Source: Paracoccaceae bacterium | GTDB lineage: Bacteria; Pseudomonadota; Alphaproteobacteria; Rhodobacterales; Rhodobacteraceae | DNA: 8,054 nt | Direction of reading: 5' to 3' | Assembly: GCA_007121115.1 (NCBI GenBank) | Contig: SKMI01000025.1 | Coordinates: 1-8,054, forward strand | In this document: piece by piece, positions 1 to 6,798 of the stretch | How positions within the stretch are numbered: position 1 is the stretch's first letter | Layout: every line of letters begins with the position of its first letter | Notes under the pieces: model-generated | Seen by the model: the letters and a program-made list of their open reading frames with translations, nothing else | Databases searched by the model: none | Told to the model about the DNA's origin: nothing | Translations under genes and position numbers: made by a program

Positions 1-50
1 CCCGCATAGCTGACCCTCGCCACTCTCGACCGGCCTGCCTGCCGCCATCA

Positions 51-111
51 CCCCCCACCCGCGGAACCCCGCCGCCCATCCCTTTCCGCCCCTTGTCCCC
101 GCCGCCCCCCC
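51..111 (-). other. Putative G-quadruplex-forming tract upstream of mreB
   Basis: On the + strand there are eight C-runs of at least three: 51-56, 58-60, 67-70, 75-77, 80-82, 89-92, 97-100 and 105-111. The gaps between them are 1, 6, 4, 2, 6, 4 and 4 nt. The minus strand therefore fits the G3+N1-7 pattern with enough tracts for two quadruplexes, and the + strand could form an i-motif. The G-rich strand is the template strand for mreB. The -35-like hexamer at 93-98 begins in one loop and ends in the next C-run. Only the sequence pattern is seen; folding or function is inference, and a GC-rich genome raises the chance background. Confidence 0.45.
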
Positions 112-122
112 GCGCCTATAAG
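93..122 (+). promoter_or_regulatory. Predicted sigma70-type promoter of the mre/mrd operon
   Basis: A -35-like TTGTCC at 93-98 (4 of 6 matches to TTGACA) lies 18 nt from a -10-like TATAAG at 117-122 (5 of 6 matches to TATAAT). Transcription would start near 129-132, leaving a leader of about 55 nt before the mreB start at 187. TATAAG is one of very few AT-rich hexamers in this C-rich stretch, which makes it stand out. The prediction is by eye; other promoters could lie upstream of the window. Confidence 0.5.
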
Positions 123-136
123 GGCGTTCTGATCGT

Positions 137-151
137 CCGGGCCCGGCCCGG
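137..151 (+). repeat. GC palindrome in the presumed mreB leader
   Basis: CCGGGC at 137-142 is the reverse complement of GCCCGG at 146-151, giving a 6-bp all-GC stem with a 3-nt loop just after the predicted transcription start. The segment 137-146 is also a perfect self-palindrome. It ends 23 nt before the Shine-Dalgarno, so it would not block ribosome binding directly. It might stabilise the 5' end of the transcript or be incidental in GC-rich DNA. Confidence 0.3.
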
Positions 152-174
152 GCGGTCCCCATGACGCTGATCGC

Positions 175-178
175 AGGA
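175..178 (+). promoter_or_regulatory. Ribosome binding site of mreB
   Basis: AGGA lies 8 nt before the ATG at 187. It supports that start over the internal Met codon 12, which has no comparable site and would remove the N-terminal segment expected of MreB. Confidence 0.7.
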
Positions 179-186
179 ACCCCGGG

Positions 187-1224
187 ATGTTTTCTCTGTC
201 TGGCCTGTTCACCTCGGACATGGCAATCGACCTCGGCACCGCCAACACGCTGGTCTATGTCAAGGGCCGGGGGATCATCCTGAACGAGCCCTCGGTGGTG
301 GCCTATCACATCAAGGACGGCGGCAAGCAGGTGCTGGCCGTGGGCGAGGATGCCAAGCTGATGCTGGGCCGCACGCCCGGCAGCATCGAGGCCATCCGCC
401 CCATGCGCGACGGGGTGATTGCGGACTTCGACGTGGCCGAGGAGATGATCAAGCATTTCATCCGCAAGGTCCACCGCAACACCATGTTCTCGAAGCCCAA
501 GGTGATCGTCTGCGTCCCCTACGGCGCCACGCCCGTGGAAAAGCGCGCGATCCGGCAGTCGGTGCTTTCGGCGGGCGCGCGCCGGGCGGGGCTGATCTCG
601 GAGCCCATTGCGGCGGCCATCGGCGCGGGCATGCCGATCACCGACCCCACGGGGTCGATGGTGGTGGACATCGGCGGCGGGACGACCGAGGTGGCGGTGC
701 TGTCCCTCGGCGATATCGTCTATGCGCGCTCGGTCCGCGTCGGCGGCGACCGGATGGACGAGGCGATCATCTCCTACCTGCGCCGCCAGCAGAACCTGCT
801 GATCGGCGAGGCGACGGCGGAAAAGATCAAGTGCACCATCGGCACCGCGCGGATGCCCGACGACGGGCGCGGCGCGGCCATGCATATCCGGGGCCGCGAC
901 CTCCTGAACGGTGTGCCCAAGGAGACCGAGATCACCCAGGCCCAGGTCGCCGAGGCGCTGGCCGAGACGGTGACGACCATGGTCGAATCGGTCATGATGG
1001 CGCTGGAGACCACGCCCCCGGACCTGGCCGCCGATATCGTCGACCGGGGCGTGATGCTGACCGGGGGCGGCGCGCTTCTGGGCGAGCTGGACCTGGCGTT
1101 GCGCGAACAGACGGGGCTGTCGATCTCGGTCGCTGACGAAGCGTTGAACTGCGTTGCCATGGGCACCGGCAAGGCGCTGGAGTACGAAAAGCAACTGCGT
1201 CACGCGATCGACTACGAAAGCTGA
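187..1224 (+). CDS. mreB: MreB, actin-like cell-shape protein
   Basis: Bacterial actin homologue. It polymerises with ATP into membrane-bound filaments that position and orient the elongasome during lateral-wall growth. The 345 residues match the usual MreB length. The actin-fold nucleotide motifs are all present: phosphate-1 loop DLGTANT (15-21), phosphate-2 loop DIGGGTTEVAV (161-171) and adenosine loop LTGGGALL (291-298). SEP at 138-140 supplies Glu139 which, with Thr166, corresponds to the hydrolytic Glu/Thr pair described in Caulobacter MreB. The N-terminal MFSLSGLF is a short hydrophobic stretch suited to membrane attachment. It is the first gene of the Rod operon, with the predicted promoter and a good AGGA site in front. 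mreC follows after 35 nt. Nothing is missing or broken. Identification is very secure. Confidence 0.98.
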   Translation: MFSLSGLFTSDMAIDLGTANTLVYVKGRGIILNEPSVVAYHIKDGGKQVLAVGEDAKLMLGRTPGSIEAIRPMRDGVIADFDVAEEMIKHFIRKVHRNTMFSKPKVIVCVPYGATPVEKRAIRQSVLSAGARRAGLISEPIAAAIGAGMPITDPTGSMVVDIGGGTTEVAVLSLGDIVYARSVRVGGDRMDEAIISYLRRQQNLLIGEATAEKIKCTIGTARMPDDGRGAAMHIRGRDLLNGVPKETEITQAQVAEALAETVTTMVESVMMALETTPPDLAADIVDRGVMLTGGGALLGELDLALREQTGLSISVADEALNCVAMGTGKALEYEKQLRHAIDYES

Positions 1225-1239
1225 CGCCCCTGCCCGCAT

Positions 1240-1262
1240 GAGGGCTGCACGAGGCTGCATTG
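1240..1262 (+). promoter_or_regulatory. mreC start region: tandem SD-like repeats and TTG start codon
   Basis: The mreB-mreC gap holds a near-duplicate: GAGGGCTGCA (1240-1249) followed by GAGGCTGCA (1251-1259). The second GAGG (1251-1254) lies 5 nt before TTG at 1260-1262. An in-frame TGA at 1239-1241 closes the frame upstream, so only CTG 1245 or TTG 1260 could start the conserved N-terminus. TTG is by far the more plausible. The ATG at 1238 is in another frame. A weak start here could keep MreC below MreB in amount (inference). Confidence 0.65.
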
Positions 1263-2195
1263 GCTCAGGATCGTTCGTCGGATCAGGATTTCATTCGCCC
1301 GGTGCGCCGCATCGTGGTGGGGCTGATGGTGTTCGTGTTCCTGGCCGCCTTCGTGCTGTGGCGCGTGGACAGCCCGCGGATGGAACAGTTCCGCGCAGCG
1401 CTCGTGGACGCGGTGGTGCCCAGCTTCGACTGGGCGCTGCTGCCGGTGGCCAAGGCCGTGAACATGGCCGAAAATTTCCGCTCCTACGCGCGCATCTACG
1501 AACAGAACCAGGAATTGCGCCGCGAATTGCAGCAGATGCGGGCGTGGCGCGAGGCCGCGCTGCAACTGGAACAGCGCAACGCTCAGCTTCTGGACCTCAA
1601 CCAGGTGCGGCTGGACCCGCAACTGACCCATGTCACCGGCGTGGTGCTGGCCGATTCGGGTTCGCCCTTCCGCAAGTCGGTGCTGCTGAACGTGGGCGCG
1701 CGCGACGGGGTGCAGGACGGCTGGGCGGTGATGGACGGGCTGGGGCTGGCGGGGCGGATTTCGGGCGTGGGGCAGCGGTCGTCGCGGGTGGTGCTGCTGA
1801 CCGACACCAACAGCCGCGTGCCGGTGGTGATCCAGCCCTCGGGGCAACGCGCGCTGCTAGCGGGCGACAATTCGTCCCTGCCGATCCTCGATTTCATCGA
1901 AACCCCCGAAGAGGTGCGTCCGGGCGACCGCGTGGTGTCATCGGACGATGGGGGTGTCTTCCCCTCGGGGCTCCTGGTGGGCGAGGTGGTGCTGGGCGCC
2001 GACCGGCGGCTGCGGCTGCGGCTGGCCGCCGACTACGGGCGGCTGGATTTCCTGCGCGTGCTGCGCTCGCGCCCGATGGAGCGGATCACCGACCCCGGCA
2101 CACTGGTGGTGCCGTGGACGCCGGACATGCCCGCCGCCGAAGCGACCGAGGACGACGACACGGCGGACACACTCGCGCAGGATGGCGATGGCTGA
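1260..2195 (+). CDS. mreC: MreC, elongasome scaffold/activator
   Basis: Inner-membrane, mostly periplasmic protein that links MreB filaments to the wall enzymes. In the family it binds PBP2 and switches the RodA-PBP2 pair on. Its 311 residues are in order a short basic cytoplasmic head (1-17, with RPVRR), one membrane segment (about 18-34), a coiled-coil-prone stretch rich in Glu, Gln, Leu and Arg (about 71-115), then the beta-rich MreC core (about 122-270). The core has the typical GSPFRKSVLLNVGARDGV block (134-151) and GDRVVSSDDGGVFPSGLLVG (222-241). The last 20 residues form an acidic tail (8 Asp/Glu, no Lys/Arg). The start is TTG, chosen because an in-frame stop lies just upstream and the resulting MAQDR N-terminus looks like related alphaproteobacterial MreC. 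The 3' end overlaps mreD by 8 nt. Confidence 0.96.
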   Translation: MAQDRSSDQDFIRPVRRIVVGLMVFVFLAAFVLWRVDSPRMEQFRAALVDAVVPSFDWALLPVAKAVNMAENFRSYARIYEQNQELRRELQQMRAWREAALQLEQRNAQLLDLNQVRLDPQLTHVTGVVLADSGSPFRKSVLLNVGARDGVQDGWAVMDGLGLAGRISGVGQRSSRVVLLTDTNSRVPVVIQPSGQRALLAGDNSSLPILDFIETPEEVRPGDRVVSSDDGGVFPSGLLVGEVVLGADRRLRLRLAADYGRLDFLRVLRSRPMERITDPGTLVVPWTPDMPAAEATEDDDTADTLAQDGDG

Positions 2196-2727
2196 GCAGC
2201 GCCCGGTCCACCCGCTGTGGTTCGCGGCCCTGTTCCTGGCACTTGCGGGGCTGTCGCTGTTCATCCGCATGCTCCCGCTGGGCGCGCGCGGCTGGACCTT
2301 TCCGGGGCCGGACCTGCTCTTGTGCCTGACGCTGGCCTGGGTGGTGCGGCGTCCGGATTACCTGCCCGCGCCGGTGATCGGCGCGGTGTTCTTCCTCGAG
2401 GACTTGCTGCTCATGCGCCCACCGGGGCTGTGGGCGCTCATGGTGCTGCTGGGCACCGAATTCCTGCGCCGCCGCACCGGCACCCTGCGCGGGCTGAATT
2501 TCTGGTTCGAGTATGCCACTGTCGGCGGCACCCTGCTGGCGATGCTGCTTCTGAACCGGCTGATCCTCGCAATCGTGATGGTGCCGCAACCGCCCTTCAG
2601 CTTGAGTTTCGGGCAGTTTCTGGGCACGGTTCTGGCCTATCCTGCGGTGGTGGCGGTGTCGCATTTCGTGCTGCGCGTGCGCAAGCCGTCCACGGGCGAG
2701 GTCGATGCATTGGGACAGAAGCTATGA
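2188..2727 (+). CDS. mreD: MreD, integral membrane elongasome protein
   Basis: Small hydrophobic protein of the Rod complex. In the family it pairs with MreC and modulates PBP2 activation; its biochemical role is not fully settled. The 179-residue product has five or six hydrophobic segments (about 11-28, 41-54, 60-75, 80-91, 108-132 and 142-163) and little soluble sequence. Sequence similarity in MreD is low, so the call rests on membrane topology, length and position between mreC and mrdA. Two ATGs are available, 2182 and 2188. AGGA at 2179-2182 lies 5 nt before the second, while the first has no site, so 2188 is chosen. That gives an 8-nt overlap with mreC. The 3' end overlaps mrdA by 4 nt (ATGA). 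The open frame extending upstream to 1948 is read-through over mreC. Confidence 0.93.
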   Translation: MAEQRPVHPLWFAALFLALAGLSLFIRMLPLGARGWTFPGPDLLLCLTLAWVVRRPDYLPAPVIGAVFFLEDLLLMRPPGLWALMVLLGTEFLRRRTGTLRGLNFWFEYATVGGTLLAMLLLNRLILAIVMVPQPPFSLSFGQFLGTVLAYPAVVAVSHFVLRVRKPSTGEVDALGQKL

Positions 2728-4673
2728 AACGCTCGCCGAAGGAAGAGGCCGACAGCGCCCGCCTGATCACTCGGCGGATGCTGGTGCTGGGCGGGCTGAA
2801 GCTGGGGGTCGCTGGCGCGCTGATCTGGCGGATGCGCGACATGCAGCTCAACCAGTCCGACCAGTTCCGCCTGCTGGCCGAGGAAAACCGCATCAACATG
2901 CGTCTGATCCCGCCCACGCGCGGGCTGATCCATGACCGCAACGGCGTGCTGATCGCCGGCAATGAGCAGAATTACCGCATCGTCATCGTGCGCGAGGATG
3001 CGGGCGACGTGGACATGGTGTTCGACCGGCTGCGCAAGCTGGTGGACCTGAGCGACGAGGATATCGCCCGCGCCCACCGCGACGTGATGCGCAACCGCCC
3101 CTTCGTGCCCGTCACCGTGGCCGAGCGACTGACCTGGGAAGAGGTGGCGCGGGTGGCCGCCAACGCCCCCGCCCTGCCCGGCATCACCCCCGAGGTCGGG
3201 CTGTCGCGCCACTACCCGCTTTACGAGGACATGTCGCATGTGGTCGGCTACGTCGGCCCGGTGTCCGAACGCGATCTGGAGGCGCTGGAGGCGCCCGACC
3301 CGGTGCTGCAGATCCCGCGCTTCCAGATCGGCAAGATCGGGGTGGAACGCGCGCACGAGGACAGCCTGCGCGGCACCGCCGGGTCGCGCCGGATCGAGGT
3401 GAACGCCGTGGGCCGCGTCATGCGCGAACTGGACCGGGTGGAGGGCACGCCGGGCCAGAACGTGCAACTGACGCTGGACGCACGACTGCAGAACTTCGTT
3501 CAGGCGCGCCTGAACGGCGAAAGCGCCGCGGTGGTGGTGATGGATGCGTCCAGCGGCGACCTGCTGGCGATCTCGTCCTCGCCGGGGTTCGATCCCAACC
3601 TCTTCGTGCGCGGCATCTCGGTGCCCGATTACCGCGAGTTGCTGGACGACCCCTATCGCCCGCTGGCCGACAAGACCGTGCAGGGCATGTATCCGCCCGG
3701 GTCGACCTTCAAGATGGTGACGGCGCTGGCCGCGCTGGACGCGGGCGAGACCAACGCCAACGAACGCGTCTTCTGCCCCGGACACATGGATATCTCGGGG
3801 CACCGGTTCCATTGCTGGCGGCGCGGCGGGCACGGGCGGATGAACATGGTCTCGGCGCTGTCCGAATCCTGCGATGTGTATTTCTATGAGATGGCGATGC
3901 GGGTCGGGATCGACCGGATCAACGAAATGTCCGAGCGGCTGGGCCTGGGCATCCGCTATGATCTGCCGATGTCGGCGGTGGCCTCGGGGCTGAACCCAAC
4001 GCGCGACTGGAAACAGGCCCGGCGCGGCGAGGCATGGCGCGTGGGCGATACGGTCAACGCCTCCATCGGGCAGGGGTTCGTGCTGACGACGCCGCTGCAA
4101 CTGGCGGTGATGACGGCGCGGCTGACCACCAACCGCGCGATCCTGCCGCGACTGGTCCGCGCAGTGGGCGGCGAGGAAGTGGCCAACGCCAACGCCGAGG
4201 CGAAGTCGCTGGACCTGCGCCCCGAGTGGCTGGACCTGATCCGGCGCGGCATGTCCGAATGCACCAACCATGCGCGCGGCACCGCCTATTCCTCGCGCAT
4301 CGTCGAGGCCGCGCAGCGCCACGCGGGCAAGACCGGCACCAGCCAGGTGTTTTCCATCACCCGCGCCCAGCGCGAGGCCGGGATCCGGCGGCAGGAGGAC
4401 CTGCCCTGGAACCGGCGCAATCACGCGCTTTTCGTCGCCTACGCCCCCGAGGACGCGCCCCGCATCGCCGTGTCGGTGGTGGTGGAACATGGCGGCGGCG
4501 GCTCCAGCGCGGCGGCGCCGATCGGGCGCGACGTGGTGCTGGCGGCGCTCAATGACGGGATGCCGCCGCTCTCGGCCTATCCGGCGCCGCAGCGCAACCG
4601 GATCGAAACCCAGATGCGCGAGTTGAGCGCGCGGCTGCGCCCACTGGACCGGGACGGCGTGGATCAGGCATGA
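2724..4673 (+). CDS. mrdA: Penicillin-binding protein 2, elongasome DD-transpeptidase
   Basis: Class B PBP that cross-links the glycan strands made by its partner RodA during cell elongation; a target of mecillinam-type beta-lactams. The 649 residues are in order a short cytoplasmic tail, one membrane anchor (about 18-37), the dimerisation/pedestal domain (about 60-230) and the transpeptidase domain (about 265-612). The catalytic motifs are complete: STFK at 327-330 (nucleophile Ser327, Lys330), SCD at 382-384 (the PBP2 form of SxN) and KTGT at 536-539. Cys351, Cys364, His370 and Cys383 are placed like the metal ligands reported for Acinetobacter PBP2 and may bind zinc. The start ATG at 2724 overlaps the mreD stop as ATGA, with a weak GGGA at 2712-2715. 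The stop overlaps rodA likewise, implying translational coupling. Length and motifs are normal for the family. Confidence 0.97.
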   Translation: MKRSPKEEADSARLITRRMLVLGGLKLGVAGALIWRMRDMQLNQSDQFRLLAEENRINMRLIPPTRGLIHDRNGVLIAGNEQNYRIVIVREDAGDVDMVFDRLRKLVDLSDEDIARAHRDVMRNRPFVPVTVAERLTWEEVARVAANAPALPGITPEVGLSRHYPLYEDMSHVVGYVGPVSERDLEALEAPDPVLQIPRFQIGKIGVERAHEDSLRGTAGSRRIEVNAVGRVMRELDRVEGTPGQNVQLTLDARLQNFVQARLNGESAAVVVMDASSGDLLAISSSPGFDPNLFVRGISVPDYRELLDDPYRPLADKTVQGMYPPGSTFKMVTALAALDAGETNANERVFCPGHMDISGHRFHCWRRGGHGRMNMVSALSESCDVYFYEMAMRVGIDRINEMSERLGLGIRYDLPMSAVASGLNPTRDWKQARRGEAWRVGDTVNASIGQGFVLTTPLQLAVMTARLTTNRAILPRLVRAVGGEEVANANAEAKSLDLRPEWLDLIRRGMSECTNHARGTAYSSRIVEAAQRHAGKTGTSQVFSITRAQREAGIRRQEDLPWNRRNHALFVAYAPEDAPRIAVSVVVEHGGGGSSAAAPIGRDVVLAALNDGMPPLSAYPAPQRNRIETQMRELSARLRPLDRDGVDQA

Positions 4674-5818
4674 CGTATCTTGAATACAACGTCAAACGGA
4701 TGCCCACCGGGCTGTCCAAGGTGCTGTATCTGAACTGGCCGCTGGTGCTGCTGCTTATGGCGGTTGCGGGCATGGGGTTCCTGATGCTCTATTCGGTTGC
4801 GGGCGGCTCCATGCTGCCCTGGGCCGACCCGCAGATGAAGCGCTTCGGCGCGGGGCTTGCGCTGATGTTCGCCATCGCCTTCACGCCGCTATGGTTCTGG
4901 CGCTCCATCGCCGGGCTGGCCTATGCGCTGTCGGTGCTGCTGCTGCTGGGGGTGGAATTCTTCGGCACCGTGGGCATGGGCGCCAAGCGCTGGCTGGAAC
5001 TGGGCCCGATCCGGCTGCAACCGTCGGAACTGGCCAAGATCACGCTTCTGATGGCGCTGGCGGCCTATTACGACTGGCTGGACCTGAAGCGGACCTCGCA
5101 CCCGCTGTGGGTGTTTCTGGCGCTGCTGATCATCGTGATCCCCACGCTGCTGGTGCTGCGCCAGCCGGACCTTGGCACGGCGCTCCTGCTCGGTGGCGGC
5201 GGCGTGATCCTGATGTTCATCGCGGGCGTCTCGTGGCTCTATTTCGCGGTGGCCATCGGCGCGGGGGTGGGTGGCATTTCGCTGGTGCTGGCCTCGCGCG
5301 GGACCGAATGGCAGATCCTGCGCGACTACCAGTATCGCCGCATCGACGCCTTTCTGGACCCCAGCATCGACCCGCTGGGCGCGGGCTATCACATCACCCA
5401 GGCCAAGATCGCCATGGGATCGGGCGGCTGGTCCGGGCGCGGGTTCATGGAAGGCACGCAATCGCGGCTGAACTTCCTGCCCGAGAAACACACCGATTTC
5501 ATCTTCACCACACTGGCCGAGGAACTGGGCTTTGTCGGCGCGGCAACGCTGCTGGTGCTTTACCTCTTGATCCTGGTCTTTGCGGGCTACACGGTGCTGC
5601 GGGCGGCCACACGGTTCGGATCTTTGCTGGCGGCGGGGGTTATCGTGACGTTTTTCCTCTATTTCGCGGTCAATATGGCGATGGTGATGGGGCTCTTGCC
5701 GGTGGTGGGGGTGCCCTTGCCGCTGGTCTCGTACGGCGGCTCGGCGATGCTGGTGCTGCTGATCGGCTTCGGGCTGCTGCAAAGCGCCCATGTGCATTGC
5801 CCGCGGACCCGGTCATGA
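4670..5818 (+). CDS. rodA: RodA, SEDS peptidoglycan glycosyltransferase
   Basis: Inner-membrane SEDS polymerase that joins lipid II disaccharides into glycan strands and works as a pair with PBP2, encoded immediately upstream. The 382 residues carry about ten hydrophobic segments and the SEDS signatures: KRWLELGPIRLQPSELAK (106-123), PDLGT (166-170), the long periplasmic loop with GWSGRGF and PEKHTDF (253-277), and the C-terminal PLVSYGGSAM (351-360). Asp276 in HTDF matches the catalytic Asp of RodA (Asp262 in E. coli). The N-terminus MTYLEYNVK resembles related alphaproteobacterial RodA, which supports the ATG at 4670. The start overlaps the mrdA stop as ATGA, with a GGA at 4661-4663 as the only SD-like element. 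The 3' end overlaps the dehydrogenase gene by 4 nt. RodA rather than FtsW is indicated by the mreBCD-mrdA context. Confidence 0.97.
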   Translation: MTYLEYNVKRMPTGLSKVLYLNWPLVLLLMAVAGMGFLMLYSVAGGSMLPWADPQMKRFGAGLALMFAIAFTPLWFWRSIAGLAYALSVLLLLGVEFFGTVGMGAKRWLELGPIRLQPSELAKITLLMALAAYYDWLDLKRTSHPLWVFLALLIIVIPTLLVLRQPDLGTALLLGGGGVILMFIAGVSWLYFAVAIGAGVGGISLVLASRGTEWQILRDYQYRRIDAFLDPSIDPLGAGYHITQAKIAMGSGGWSGRGFMEGTQSRLNFLPEKHTDFIFTTLAEELGFVGAATLLVLYLLILVFAGYTVLRAATRFGSLLAAGVIVTFFLYFAVNMAMVMGLLPVVGVPLPLVSYGGSAMLVLLIGFGLLQSAHVHCPRTRS

Positions 5819-6747
5819 GCCCCGTGATCCTGTTTTCCGCCGGGGCCGAACGGTTCGAGGTCTATGCCGAACCGCTGCGCGACGCGCTTCGGGCCGCGGG
5901 TGTGAGCCCGCGCGTGGTCACCGAGGCCGCGCCGGAAGAGGTCGATTACATCGTCGTCGCCCCCGGCAGCGGGATCACCGATTTCGGCCCCTACACGCGG
6001 TGCAAGGCGGTGCTCAGCCTCTGGGCCGGGGTGGAGCGGATGGTGGGCAATCCAACGCTCACGCAGCCCCTGTGCCGGATGGTGGACACCGCGCTTGAAG
6101 CCGGGATGGTCGAATACGTCACCGGCCATGTGCTGCGCCATCATCTGGGCATGGACCGCTTCATCAACCGCCCGCTCACAGGCTGGGAGGCGGGTGTGCC
6201 GCCGCTGGCCAGCGAAAGGCCGGTGGCGATGCTGGGGCTCGGCGCGCTGGGGCGGGCCTGTGCGCGAGCGCTCACGGAGTTGGGCTTTCCGGTCCTGGGC
6301 TGGAGCCGCAGCCCGCGCGACGTGGCGGGCATCGCCTGCCACCACGGGGCCGAGGGGCTGGCCGAGGTGCTGGGCCGCGCGCAGATCGTGGTGACGCTGC
6401 TGCCGCTGACGCCCCAGACCGAAAACCTGATCGACGCGGCTGCGCTGGCGCGGGTGCCGCAGGGCGCGGTGCTGATCAATCCCGGGCGCGGCGCGCTGAT
6501 CGACGATGACGCGCTGCTGGCGGCGCTGGAGCGGGGGCACATCGGCCACGCCACGCTGGACGTGTTCCGCACCGAACCACTGCCCGAGGATCACCCCTAT
6601 CGCACCCACCCGCACGTGACCGTGACCCCCCACATCGCCGCCGCCACCCGCCCCGAAACGGCATCCCGCGTGATCGCCGAGAACGTGCGCCGGGGCGAGG
6701 CTGGCGAGCCCTTCCTGCACCTGGTGGACCGCGACCGCGGGTATTGA
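5815..6747 (+). CDS. ghrA: GhrA-type D-2-hydroxyacid dehydrogenase (glyoxylate/hydroxypyruvate reductase)
   Basis: Cytosolic oxidoreductase of the D-isomer-specific 2-hydroxyacid dehydrogenase family. GhrA members reduce glyoxylate to glycolate and hydroxypyruvate to D-glycerate with NADPH. The 310-residue length is close to E. coli GhrA (312). The Rossmann motif GLGALG is at 141-146. WSRS follows the next strand (163-166), and Arg165 in place of an acidic residue points to NADPH. The catalytic set is complete: Arg225 (NPGRGALID), Glu254 (FRTEPLP) and His273 (TPHIAA). WAGVERM (70-76) is the substrate-loop region. The ATG at 5815 overlaps the rodA stop as ATGA, making this the last gene of the Rod operon. 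No strong Shine-Dalgarno is visible, so coupling to rodA is likely. The family is certain; the exact substrate is inferred from subfamily resemblance. Tandem palindromes follow 32 nt downstream. Confidence 0.88.
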   Translation: MSPVILFSAGAERFEVYAEPLRDALRAAGVSPRVVTEAAPEEVDYIVVAPGSGITDFGPYTRCKAVLSLWAGVERMVGNPTLTQPLCRMVDTALEAGMVEYVTGHVLRHHLGMDRFINRPLTGWEAGVPPLASERPVAMLGLGALGRACARALTELGFPVLGWSRSPRDVAGIACHHGAEGLAEVLGRAQIVVTLLPLTPQTENLIDAAALARVPQGAVLINPGRGALIDDDALLAALERGHIGHATLDVFRTEPLPEDHPYRTHPHVTVTPHIAAATRPETASRVIAENVRRGEAGEPFLHLVDRDRGY

Positions 6748-6779
6748 AGGCGGGTGCGTGCGGATGGTCGCGGGACGGA

Positions 6780-6798
6780 GCGCGGGCGTCGCCCGCGC
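6780..6798. repeat. Short GC inverted repeat after the Rod operon
   Basis: GCGCGGGCG (6780-6788) and CGCCCGCGC (6790-6798) are perfect reverse complements. Allowing a 3-nt loop, this is an 8-bp all-GC hairpin. It begins 32 nt after the dehydrogenase stop and abuts the larger palindrome, with base 6798 shared. It may add to transcription termination or be part of one composite repeat. No T-run follows. Confidence 0.55.

Noticed and set aside
1..50. Possible end of an upstream gene
   Set aside because: Fifty bases with no recognisable motif are too little to assign a gene on either strand.
1154..2329. 391-codon + strand open frame over mreC, with an ATG at 1238 in the mreB-mreC gap
   Set aside because: It is Gly/Arg/Ala-rich and out of frame with the motif-bearing MreC reading; the ATG at 1238 belongs to this shadow frame, not to mreC.
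2217..2723. Upstream extension of the PBP2 frame
   Set aside because: It overlaps mreD and encodes low-complexity sequence. The conserved protein begins at ATG 2724, joined to the mreD stop.
2637..4490. 617-codon open frame on the minus strand opposite mrdA
   Set aside because: Its product is rich in His, Arg, Gln and Gly with no recognisable domain, and it mirrors the codon structure of an intact PBP2. This is a usual artefact in high-GC DNA.
4486..4524. Gly/Ser/Ala-rich stretch in PBP2 (HGGGGSSAAAP) as a possible linker or repeat expansion
   Set aside because: A Gly-rich turn after the VVEH strand is normal in the transpeptidase domain of PBP2 and is not a fusion linker.
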